A DNA stretch of 64,000 bases from Rhizobium sp. R634. Its GTDB lineage: Bacteria; Pseudomonadota; Alphaproteobacteria; Rhizobiales; Rhizobiaceae. Positions 1 to 7,013 of this stretch are shown here, piece after piece. The translations under genes and the position numbers were made by a program. The DNA lies in assembly GCF_002211305.1 (NCBI RefSeq), contig NZ_LOKW01000024.1:248001-312000 (forward strand). The letters are read 5' to 3'. Within the stretch, counting starts at the first letter, position 1; each line of letters starts with the position of its first letter. The notes beneath the pieces are model-generated. The model had not been told where the DNA came from. It made no database searches and saw only the letters and a program-made list of their open reading frames with translations.

Positions 1-138
1 CTGGCGCGGCTGTGGCGGCAGTATCGGGCCATCTCGAATATTGCCAAAGCAAACGGTATCCGTATCGTCAATTCCACACCCGGCGGAGCACTTGACGAAT
101 TCGAGAGGCAGCCTTTCCAGGCTTGGTTCGAAGAATGA
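1..138 (+). CDS. C-terminal fragment of a probable surface-polysaccharide protein
   Basis: An open frame runs from the window edge to a TGA at 136-138 and gives the last 45 residues of a protein. The readable end contains IRIVNSTPGGALDEFERQPF, which resembles the tail of MptE-like/DUF115 proteins, often found in glycan clusters, where an N-[AS]-T-x-G-G stretch is followed by D-x-F. That link is from memory and is weak. The gene is followed on the same strand by two glycosyltransferases and a methyltransferase, which supports a role in a surface glycan. The start lies outside the window. Confidence 0.5.
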   Translation: MARLWRQYRAISNIAKANGIRIVNSTPGGALDEFERQPFQAWFEE

Positions 139-259
139 AGCGCTTTCATCCTGCGTCAATACCGGTTGAGAGAACGGATGCGCGGTTCGCTGTCGCCGAT
201 CTGTCTTTTGTGCCACGGCCAGATTTCGGTTGGTTCGTATGGAAAGACGACAATATTTG

Positions 260-1117
260 ATGCGCGTAAACGTCCTAATTCCGGTCTTCAACCGACTTGA
301 GCACACCCGCAAAGTTATCGCGGCCTTGAGGGCCCAAACCGTTGCCGATAATATTCGAATTGTCATCATTGATGACGGTTCCACCGACGGCACGGCTGAC
401 TTCCTCGCGGCGCAGCCAGATGTGACAAGCATAAGGGCCGACGGAAATCTATGGTGGGGCGGAGCGATGGATGTCGGCCTGAGGCGGGTCCTGCCCGACT
501 GCGGCACCGACGACTACATCCTTTTCGTCAACAACGACACGTGGTTCGGCCCGACTTACGTCGAAACTCTGATACGGTGCTCGCGCGAAAATGGAGATGC
601 GATTATAGGCAGCGTCGTCCACGAGGAGGAGAGCAATCCTCCTCTGACCGGCGTCGGGCCACGCTTGAACATAAATCGCATTGCGGTGTGGGACATTCTC
701 GCCGAATTGAGCGAAGAGGAACGCCGGAATCCCAAGCCGCTCTATAAAGCCGACGCCCTGAGCGGCCGTGGAACATTGTTCCCCGCGGAACTCTTCAAGC
801 GGCACGGGACGATGCGTCCGCACCTCCTGCCCCATTATATGGCCGATTACGAAGTCTCCATGCGCTTTGCACGTGCAGGTGCGCCGCTCCTTGTTTCCAG
901 CGAAGCTATCGTTTATTCACCACCAGTCTATGGCGCTCATGTATCGAATACATCGCCGTGGAAGAAGCATTTTGGCCGGCGCTCGCCCCACAATGTGTTT
1001 CAGCGGATCGCGTTCTACTCTTTGGTCGGCACGCCTCTGCAACGGCTCACAGCGCCATTGCGCATGGCGGCTTTCATGGTTATCCGGACGATATCCGTTT
1101 TGCGGGCAAACAAATGA
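260..1117 (+). CDS. Family 2 glycosyltransferase
   Basis: A 285-residue GT-A fold transferase that probably adds a sugar from a nucleotide donor to a surface polysaccharide on the cytoplasmic face. The N-terminus MRVNVLIPVFNR and the following IIDDGSTDGT are the classical GT2 nucleotide-binding start. NNDTWF near residue 95 is the DxD-type metal site, and the later LLPHYMADYEVSMRFARAG matches the acceptor-side ED/DYE region. The ATG at 260 is preferred over in-frame starts at 230 and 239 because the GT2 fold begins there and GGAAAG lies upstream at 241-246. Its stop overlaps the next gene by ATGA, so the two are translationally coupled. The substrate is unknown. Confidence 0.85.
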   Translation: MRVNVLIPVFNRLEHTRKVIAALRAQTVADNIRIVIIDDGSTDGTADFLAAQPDVTSIRADGNLWWGGAMDVGLRRVLPDCGTDDYILFVNNDTWFGPTYVETLIRCSRENGDAIIGSVVHEEESNPPLTGVGPRLNINRIAVWDILAELSEEERRNPKPLYKADALSGRGTLFPAELFKRHGTMRPHLLPHYMADYEVSMRFARAGAPLLVSSEAIVYSPPVYGAHVSNTSPWKKHFGRRSPHNVFQRIAFYSLVGTPLQRLTAPLRMAAFMVIRTISVLRANK

Positions 1118-2139
1118 AAATAACGGACAGCAACGACGCGATGAACAACGATCATCAGATGCAGTGTATGGCCTGCGGCTCGAATATGGAAACATTCATC
1201 GAGAGCATCTCCGACGACCGATACGGTTGCCCTGGTGTATATTCGATCAAGAGGTGCGTGTCTTGCGGTCATATGACGACGACGCCGCCGCTGACGGAAG
1301 AAGATCTACCTGGGCTCTACAGCACGTATTACCCGCGCCGGGCCGTTGATTTCTCGGCCATAGAGCAAGAAGCTGCGTTGGTAAACAAGCCTTTCGCCGC
1401 TTTCAAGCGCTGGATAAACGGCACCGATCACCAGGGTCACTATCTGGCAAAGCCTGGCGAGAAGGTGCTGGATGTCGGTTGCGGCTCATGCATTTCGCTG
1501 CTCGAAATGAAGAACAAGGGTATCCAAAGCTGGGGGATTGAGGCCGATCCGAATGTGCGGACGATTGCCGATCACTTCGGTTTGCAGGTTCATATCGGCA
1601 ATATTTACGATCTGCCTTTCCCCGAGATGAAATTCGACCTCATTGTATTGAACCAGGTGCTGGAACATGTGCCGGATCCCTCGGCTATGCTGCAGGCGGT
1701 GAGAGAACGTCTCACGCCACAGGGCCGGGTGATCATGGCGTTCCCCAATACCGGTTCGTTCCATCGCAAGATCTGGAAAGACCGCTGGATCAATTGGCAC
1801 ATTCCCTATCATCAAAATCATTTCAACCGCACCTCTTTCACCAAACTCGCCGGCAAGTTTGGTTATAAGGTGGAAAATGTCAGAACGGTCACGCCGAATC
1901 TTTGGTCGGTCCTGCAATTGCGCACCGCACGTGAGCGCAAGCAGGAGGGCAAGTCATCATCCACCTGGACGCACGATGCTGATGCAATCCAAGTCCGGCC
2001 GCCGTTCTTCACTCGGCTGAAAAACGTAGTCCTATCACGTGGCGCACGTGGGGCCGGGATGGCGATGGGATTTGGCAATCGAATTCTGGATGCCGCAGGC
2101 AAGGGCGACAGCCTTCTCTTCGTGCTGAGGCCGGTCTAG
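1114..2139 (+). CDS. Class I SAM-dependent methyltransferase with N-terminal zinc ribbon
   Basis: A 341-residue enzyme. Residues about 14-50 contain two Cys pairs, CMACGS and CVSCGH, which form a zinc-ribbon-like knuckle. The Rossmann domain follows with motif I VLDVGCGSC, the acidic end of strand 2 in GIEADP, and FDLIVLNQVLEHVPDP as motif IV/post-II. This architecture is common in methyltransferases of O-antigen and exopolysaccharide clusters that modify nucleotide sugars or glycan ends. The reading frame stays open upstream, but the ATG at 1114 overlaps the stop of the preceding glycosyltransferase (ATGA), which is the natural coupled start. ATG 1141 is an alternative. The target is not predictable. 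Confidence 0.82.
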   Translation: MKITDSNDAMNNDHQMQCMACGSNMETFIESISDDRYGCPGVYSIKRCVSCGHMTTTPPLTEEDLPGLYSTYYPRRAVDFSAIEQEAALVNKPFAAFKRWINGTDHQGHYLAKPGEKVLDVGCGSCISLLEMKNKGIQSWGIEADPNVRTIADHFGLQVHIGNIYDLPFPEMKFDLIVLNQVLEHVPDPSAMLQAVRERLTPQGRVIMAFPNTGSFHRKIWKDRWINWHIPYHQNHFNRTSFTKLAGKFGYKVENVRTVTPNLWSVLQLRTARERKQEGKSSSTWTHDADAIQVRPPFFTRLKNVVLSRGARGAGMAMGFGNRILDAAGKGDSLLFVLRPV

Positions 2140-2376
2140 AAATTCCACCCGCTCTCCCCAAGGCCAGGCGATCGCACGCAACAGAGTTCAACGGAACGCT
2201 TGGACTGATAGGAGCGGATATGCAGGCACGAGTGCAGCTTGAGCTCACGCAGCGAGGTATAGCTTTTTGCTCGACGGCAAGAGACTTCCTGCATTGATCA
2301 AGGATAATCTACAGTGCTGGATTGCGACGCCGCCTTTCCGTCTGCTACGAGTTGGCCAGATTTCGCCTCTTAGAAT
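2140..2376. other. Intergenic gap inside the glycan cluster
   Basis: This gap of about 240 bases lies between the methyltransferase and the next glycosyltransferase. I see no supportable gene or terminator in it. It breaks the tight coupling of the two upstream genes, so the downstream transferase may have its own promoter, but no convincing -35/-10 pair is visible. Confidence 0.4.
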
Positions 2377-3186
2377 GTGAGCAAGACACCCGTCAAAATG
2401 GCCGCAGACACCGCCGATCCACGTACTCCCCGGATAAGTCTTATTACTGTTTGCTGGAACGCCGAGCAGACCATCGCCGATACGTTGCGGTCCATCGACA
2501 CGCAAACCTACAGCAATTTCGAGCACATTATTATCGACGGCGGCTCGAGCGATTCCACCCTCGCGATCATTGCTTCGGCGCCGGCGCAGAACCGCCGCGT
2601 ACTTTCGGGACGGGACGGGGGCATTTATGATGCTATGAACAAGGGGATTGGTCTTGCGAGCGGCGACATTATCGGATTCTTGAATGCGGATGACACCTTC
2701 GAGAGTAGCGACGCTCTCGAAACCGTCGCCGCCGCGCTGGAAGATGAGGCATATGACGGTTGCTATGGCGATCTCATCTATGTTTCCAACCAGAATACCG
2801 ACCGCAAAGTCCGCTATTGGAAATCCCGCGCGTTCGAACCCGGTTCTTTTGGACGCGGCTGGTGCCCGCCGCATCCGACATTCTATATCCGGCGTCGCGT
2901 CTATGACCGGTTTGGGACGTTTGATCTGCGTTATCGACTGGCAGCCGACGTCGAACTCATGATGCGATTTCTGGAAGTCGCGCGCATCAGAACGATTTAT
3001 ATCCCCCGCGTCTTGGTCAGGATGCGCTTGGGGGGCGCCACAAACAAAAACGTCCAGAACATATCGCGTCAAAACAAGGAAGTGCTGCGCGCGCTTGCCG
3101 ACCACGGCTTCAAGGTCTCGATCCCGGTATTCTGGGCATCGAAGCTTGCGAACCGCCTCGGCCAGTTCCTCACACGAAATCGATAG
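2377..3186 (+). CDS. Family 2 glycosyltransferase (WcaA/WcaE-like)
   Basis: A 269-residue GT2 enzyme. ISLITVCWNAEQTIADTLRS and IIIDGGSSDST form the donor-binding half, GRDGGIYDAMNKGI is the highly conserved block of the colanic-acid-type transferases, FLNADD carries the DxD metal site, and HPTFYIRR plus DVELMMRF are the acceptor-side motifs. It probably acts at the cytoplasmic membrane in surface polysaccharide assembly together with the two genes upstream. The start is uncertain: a GTG at 2377 gives the longest form, and an ATG at 2398 is a reasonable alternative because neither has a clear Shine-Dalgarno. It converges on the anti-sigma gene, leaving a 42-base gap. Confidence 0.85.
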   Translation: MSKTPVKMAADTADPRTPRISLITVCWNAEQTIADTLRSIDTQTYSNFEHIIIDGGSSDSTLAIIASAPAQNRRVLSGRDGGIYDAMNKGIGLASGDIIGFLNADDTFESSDALETVAAALEDEAYDGCYGDLIYVSNQNTDRKVRYWKSRAFEPGSFGRGWCPPHPTFYIRRRVYDRFGTFDLRYRLAADVELMMRFLEVARIRTIYIPRVLVRMRLGGATNKNVQNISRQNKEVLRALADHGFKVSIPVFWASKLANRLGQFLTRNR

Positions 3187-3228
3187 CAGGGCGCATCACG
3201 CCAGATTTCATGCAGGGCCAGTAGCCGG

Positions 3229-4032
3229 TCACACAGCCACCCTCCCCCGCACCCCATCCGCAATCGCCGCCATCCGATCGGCCGCCGCATGGCCGATCAG
3301 CATGAAGGCGTGCGTTGCGTTCGACCAGTAGACGACGTTCATGCCCTTGCGGCTTTCGAGATCCGGGGCTTTCGACCCCGCGTCGGACCTGACGATGCAG
3401 AGCGCCATCGGGCCGGTTTCGGGGTCGAGATAGGCGATCTGGGCGAGCGGTTTGCCGTCATATTGCAGCATCAGAGCGCGCTTGAAATCGATGCCGGGAA
3501 GCGCGACGGCTTCGGGGGAGAGCGACAGGCCAAGTTTCTCGTCAAGCGGGGCAAGCTGGGCGGCCTGGTCCTCTGTCGCGGGCACGGGGCCGGCCAGCGT
3601 TTCCGGGGTGTAGAGCGAGATATATTCGGCAACCACAGCGCGCCATTCGCTGTTTTCGTCCTTTGCCGAAAAGCTCCGGCCGATGCCGATGACGGCGCGG
3701 TCGATGGCGATGCCGGCGACGAGCGAGGCGGCGAGCGCGCCAATGAAGCGGCGGCGCGTGAGGATCGAGGGCGCGGAAGCAGGTTTTAGGCTGTCGCGAG
3801 GCGGAATGGCGGCGAGCATCGCCTCCAGCTTTTGGCGTGGCGCTTCGGCGAGCAGCGGGGCGAAGGCCTGTTCGAAGGGCAGGCTGGCGCGCGACAGGAA
3901 TTCCAGCCTTTCGGCGACGCTCTTGTCTTCGTTCACCATGGTTTCGATGCGCGCGGCCTCTTCGGCCGTCAATTCGCCGTCGATGAAGGCGGTCAGGTCC
4001 TCGTCGGAGGGAATGGTGTGTTTCTCGTTCAT
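3229..4032 (-). CDS. Membrane-anchored anti-sigma factor
   Basis: A 267-residue protein encoded directly behind an ECF sigma factor, whose stop overlaps this start by ATGA. The N-terminal 60 residues (DLTAFIDGELTAEEAARIE) match the cytoplasmic anti-sigma domain that clamps ECF sigma factors. No Cys pair is present, so it is not a zinc-binding (ZAS) type. TRRRFIGALAASLVAGIAID around residues 92-112 is a single membrane span, which places about 150 C-terminal residues in the periplasm as a likely sensor. The predicted role is to hold the partner sigma factor inactive until an envelope signal arrives. The signal is unknown. Confidence 0.85.
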   Translation of the reverse strand: MNEKHTIPSDEDLTAFIDGELTAEEAARIETMVNEDKSVAERLEFLSRASLPFEQAFAPLLAEAPRQKLEAMLAAIPPRDSLKPASAPSILTRRRFIGALAASLVAGIAIDRAVIGIGRSFSAKDENSEWRAVVAEYISLYTPETLAGPVPATEDQAAQLAPLDEKLGLSLSPEAVALPGIDFKRALMLQYDGKPLAQIAYLDPETGPMALCIVRSDAGSKAPDLESRKGMNVVYWSNATHAFMLIGHAAADRMAAIADGVRGRVAV

Positions 4033-4634
4033 TGCCGTCCCCCTTCCGCTCCGGCGCCGGAGAGCTTGGCGCGGGCAGCCGCCAGCCGGCTCATCACGGT
4101 TCCGATCGGAATATCCAGTATGCCTGCGACCTCGCGATAGGAAAGTCCTTCCACATAGGCGAGGAAAACCACCGTCCTTTGCGCCTCGGGCAGCGCGCTG
4201 ACCTGCTTCAGCACCTGGCCCGCCATCACATGCGTTTCGGTGTCGCGGGCGCCGTCGAAAGTCAGCGTCTCACCGGCATCGACGAACCCCTGGCCCTGGC
4301 GCACCTGGCGCGAACGGATCTCGTTCAGCCAGATCGAATGCAGGATCGAAAACAGCCAGCGGTCAAGCCGGGTGCCGGGAACGAACTGGCCGGCACGCTC
4401 CAGCGCGCGAAGGCAGGTCGCCTGCACCAGATCGTCGGCAACGTCGCGCTGATGCGAGAGAACGAGGCCATAGCGCCAGAGCCGCGCCAGGTTTTCCGTC
4501 AGGCCGCTCCTGATATCCGCTTCGCTCGCGATGGCCGCCTCCGTCAGTCCTGTGTCCGTGGGAATCGCCGGGTGAAACGGCGATTCCGCTCTTGCGCGAC
4601 TATAGGCAGGAAATGGGGTGCGCGCGACCGACAT
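4029..4634 (-). CDS. ECF-family RNA polymerase sigma factor
   Basis: A 201-residue sigma-70 family protein with only regions 2 and 4. Region 2 is seen in LVLSHQRDVADDLVQATCLRAL and DRWLFSILHSIWLNEIRSR. Region 4 is seen in LPEAQRTVVFLAYVEGLSY followed by the helix-turn-helix REVAGILDIPIGTVMSRLAAAR. The start at 4634 is preceded by GGGAAGGGA at a good distance. The gene lies 43 bases behind a secreted TPR protein and overlaps the anti-sigma gene, so the three probably form one operon. A bipartite promoter upstream of the TPR gene is duplicated divergently in front of the polyketide synthase and may be this factor's own target. The ECF subgroup was not assigned. Confidence 0.92.
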   Translation of the reverse strand: MSVARTPFPAYSRARAESPFHPAIPTDTGLTEAAIASEADIRSGLTENLARLWRYGLVLSHQRDVADDLVQATCLRALERAGQFVPGTRLDRWLFSILHSIWLNEIRSRQVRQGQGFVDAGETLTFDGARDTETHVMAGQVLKQVSALPEAQRTVVFLAYVEGLSYREVAGILDIPIGTVMSRLAAARAKLSGAGAEGGRQ

Positions 4635-4677
4635 TCGGATATCCCTTCCCGTTCCCTATCCTGCCCTTGCCGGCCGA

Positions 4678-5214
4678 TCAGATCTTCGAGGGATCGAGGA
4701 TTGCGGCGTTCAGATCCTGATATTCCTCGCAAGCGGTGCCGCAGATCGCCTTGATGGTGCTCAATTGTTCCCTGGCAAGATCGAGCCGGCCTTTGACGAC
4801 ATAGGCTTCGCCGAGATATTCGCGGACCTTGGCATATTGCGGATCGAGCTTCACCGATCTCAAGTAATAGGAGATGCCTTCGTCGGTGCGGCCGAGCTTG
4901 CGGGTGGCATAACCGCGATAATTCAGCACTTCGGCCGTGTTCTGATCCTTGACCGTATCGAGCATGGCAAGCGCCTCTTCGTAGCGACCGGCCTTGGCGA
5001 GCGAATAGGCATAATCGGTGCGGTTATCGTCCGAGACGTTGGCGCTCTGCTGCTTGACGCATTTCTTGGTCTTTTGGTCGTAGATCTCGCCCTTCTTGCA
5101 GGTCGGCATCGTGCTGCTGTCATCGCCGATCGCAAAGACCGGGCCGCAGAAGAAGGAAGCGGCGAGGCAGCCGCCGAGAAGGATGGAAGCGGCGCGCGTT
5201 GTCATGTTCGTCAT
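4678..5214 (-). CDS. Secreted tetratricopeptide-repeat protein
   Basis: A 178-residue protein with a signal peptide (MTNMTTRAASILLGGCLAAS then SFFCGPVFA), a short Cys-containing segment (MPTCKKGEIYDQKTKKC) and about three TPR-like helix pairs (YAYSLAKAGRYEEALAMLD, NYRGYATRKLGRTDEGISYY, YLGEAYVVKGRLDLAREQL). A further Cys pair lies near the C-terminus. The start at 5214 is chosen because GAGGAG lies 7 bases upstream; the longer frame from 5262 would start inside the predicted promoter spacer. It is probably a periplasmic scaffold co-transcribed with the ECF sigma and anti-sigma genes. Its partner is unknown. Confidence 0.8.
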   Translation of the reverse strand: MTNMTTRAASILLGGCLAASFFCGPVFAIGDDSSTMPTCKKGEIYDQKTKKCVKQQSANVSDDNRTDYAYSLAKAGRYEEALAMLDTVKDQNTAEVLNYRGYATRKLGRTDEGISYYLRSVKLDPQYAKVREYLGEAYVVKGRLDLAREQLSTIKAICGTACEEYQDLNAAILDPSKI

Positions 5215-5249
5215 GGGAAAACTCCTCGAGAGTGACGTTGCGAGGAGAG

Positions 5250-5276
5250 AACACCGCTGCATCAGGCTTTATTCGG
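5250..5276 (-). promoter_or_regulatory. Candidate ECF-type promoter for the TPR-sigma-anti-sigma operon
   Basis: Read on the minus strand, CCGAATAAA (5268-5276) is followed after exactly 13 bases by GTGTT (5250-5254). A start site a few bases downstream would give a leader of about 30 bases before the ATG at 5214. The same two boxes with the same 13-base gap occur divergently at 5323-5349. GAATAA-type -35 boxes with GTT-containing -10 boxes fit ECF promoters in general; assignment to the local sigma factor is inference. Confidence 0.6.
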
Positions 5277-5322
5277 CGGCCTTTCCATTTTTCGTCATCA
5301 CTGCTTCGTGAAGAGCCTGTGG

Positions 5323-5349
5323 CCGAATAAATCATCGGGACCGCGTGTT
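5323..5349 (+). promoter_or_regulatory. Candidate ECF-type promoter for the polyketide synthase operon
   Basis: CCGAATAAA (5323-5331), 13 bases, then GTGTT (5345-5349) followed by TTCTCC. It sits about 40 bases before the GTG start at 5388, the right place for transcription of the polyketide synthase. It matches the minus-strand copy at 5250-5276 in both boxes and in spacing, and the TCTCC after the second box is also shared. This suggests one sigma factor reads both directions. Confidence 0.6.
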
Positions 5350-5387
5350 TTCTCCATCGTTGCGCCGGGAGCGACAAGGAGAATTCC

Positions 5388-6440
5388 GTGACCCCTACTG
5401 TAAAGCTCATAAGCCTCGCCGTCGCCGCACCCGAACACGTCATTTCCCAAGCACAGGCGGCCGAAGCCTCGGCCCGGCTGTTTGCAGATCGTTTCGAGGA
5501 TTTCCGCCACCTTGCTCGTGTCTTCGAAAGCGCCGGCATCAACAAGCGCCATGCGGCGCGGCCGCTTTCTTGGTTCGACGAACCGCATGGCTGGCAGGAC
5601 CGGATGCAGGCCTATTCGGAGATCGCGGGCGGGCTCTTCGTCGAGACTGCCACCTCGGCACTGCGTCAGGCGGGGCTTGATGCCGGCGATGTCGATTGTG
5701 TCGTCACGGTTTCATCCACCGGCTTTACGACGCCGAGCCTCGATGCGCAGCTTGCCCGCCGCATGGGCTTCAGGGCCGATATCGAGCGCGTGCCTGTCTT
5801 CGGGCTCGGCTGTGCGGCCGGCGTCTCCGGTTTTGCAGTCGCCTCGCGGCTGGCGCGCAGCCGGCCGGGTGCTGTCGTGCTCTTCGTCTCGGTCGAGCTC
5901 TGCACGCTTGCCTTCCGCCTGGACGAGCTGACGCGGCCGAACATCATCGCGACGGCGCTTTTTGGCGACGGGGCGGCGGCCTGCGTGCTGCGATCGGGCG
6001 AAGGCGGGCTGGCGGAGGTGGAATCGACCGGCGAGCATCTCTTTCCCGACACGCTCGATATCATGGGCTGGAGGATCGACGACGGCGGCTTCGGCATCGT
6101 GCTGGCGCAATCGCTGCCGCCTTTTGCCGAAAAGGAACTCGGCCCGGCGGTGACGGCCATTTTGGCGCGCAACGGGCTGAAGCGGAAGGATATCGGCCGC
6201 TTCATCTGCCATCCCGGCGGCACCAAGGTGCTGGCCGCGATGGAGAGCGCCTTCTCGATGGCGCCGGGCACGCTCGATCACGAACGCGCCGTGCTTGCCG
6301 AATATGGCAACATGTCCTCGCCGACCGTGCTCTTCGTGCTGGAGCGGGCGATCCGAGCCGGATTGCCGGAGCGCGCGGCGATGATCGCCATGGGGCCAGG
6401 ATTTTCGGCCAGCTGCGTGACGCTGAGGAGGGCCGCGTGA
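5388..6440 (+). CDS. Type III polyketide synthase (chalcone/stilbene synthase family)
   Basis: A 350-residue homodimeric-type condensing enzyme that extends an acyl-CoA starter with malonyl-CoA. The catalytic triad is visible: Cys142 in GLGCAAG, His275 in ICHPGGTKV and Asn308 in YGNMSSPT. FGDGAAA is the conserved dimer/cyclisation-pocket block. It starts with GTG at 5388 after AAGGAG. The coupled downstream gene is an isoprenylcysteine-type methyltransferase, the same pairing as bpsA-bpsB of Bacillus subtilis, which makes alkylpyrones and their methyl ethers. A long-chain alkylpyrone or alkylresorcinol product is therefore likely but is inference. The promoter motif links it to envelope-stress ECF control. 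Confidence 0.9.
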   Translation: MTPTVKLISLAVAAPEHVISQAQAAEASARLFADRFEDFRHLARVFESAGINKRHAARPLSWFDEPHGWQDRMQAYSEIAGGLFVETATSALRQAGLDAGDVDCVVTVSSTGFTTPSLDAQLARRMGFRADIERVPVFGLGCAAGVSGFAVASRLARSRPGAVVLFVSVELCTLAFRLDELTRPNIIATALFGDGAAACVLRSGEGGLAEVESTGEHLFPDTLDIMGWRIDDGGFGIVLAQSLPPFAEKELGPAVTAILARNGLKRKDIGRFICHPGGTKVLAAMESAFSMAPGTLDHERAVLAEYGNMSSPTVLFVLERAIRAGLPERAAMIAMGPGFSASCVTLRRAA

Positions 6441-6940
6441 TGTGGCCGTCGGTCGCGCTTCTTACATTCGTGACGCTGCAGCGGCTGGGGGAGCTCGTGC
6501 TTGCCCGGCGCAACACCGCAGCCCTTCTCGCCAGGGGCGCCAGGGAGGTGGCACCGGAACACTATCCGGCCATGGTGGCGCTGCATGCCGGCTGGATCAT
6601 CGGCCTTTGGCTGCTCGCGCCAGGCAGGCCGATCGGGCTCTTCTGGTTTCTGGTCTTCATGGGGCTGCAGGCGCTGCGGCTCTGGGTGCTGGCAACGCTG
6701 AAGGAGCGCTGGACGACGCGCATCATCATCCTGCCGGGCGCGCCGCTCGTCAGTTCAGGCCCCTATCTCTTCCTGCGGCATCCGAATTACGCGATCGTCG
6801 TCGGCGAGATCGCCGCGCTTCCGCTCGCCTTCGGCCTGCCGCTTTATGCACTCGTCTTTTCGTTTCTCAACGCCTTCATCCTGCTCATCCGTATGAGAGC
6901 GGAAAATGCCGCACTGGAAAGCGCAATGATTTTGAAATGA
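6440..6940 (+). CDS. Isoprenylcysteine carboxyl methyltransferase (ICMT) family protein
   Basis: A 166-residue integral membrane methyltransferase with four or five hydrophobic segments. The C-terminal block GPYLFLRHPNYAIVVGEI is the ICMT/PEMT SAM-binding motif (G-P-Y-x-x-x-R-H-P-x-Y), followed by RMRAENAAL with the usual R-x-x-x-E. The ATG at 6440 overlaps the synthase stop, and GAGGAGG lies about 8 bases upstream. In Bacillus the homologous partner of a type III synthase O-methylates alkylpyrones, and a similar tailoring step on a membrane-bound lipid polyketide is the best guess here. It is too short to be a eukaryote-like prenylated-protein methylase. Confidence 0.85.
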   Translation: MWPSVALLTFVTLQRLGELVLARRNTAALLARGAREVAPEHYPAMVALHAGWIIGLWLLAPGRPIGLFWFLVFMGLQALRLWVLATLKERWTTRIIILPGAPLVSSGPYLFLRHPNYAIVVGEIAALPLAFGLPLYALVFSFLNAFILLIRMRAENAALESAMILK

Positions 6941-7013
6941 ATGCGATTTTATGTTTGCGCGGCAGTGACGGCAGGGGCATTTTCAGCTGATAACGAAGCG
7001 GAATTCAGGGGAA

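Noticed and set aside
2220..2297. A 25-codon ORF with GGAG before its ATG in the glycan cluster gap
   Set aside because: Too short to support from sequence alone, with no recognisable motif; ribosome-site matches of this quality occur by chance.
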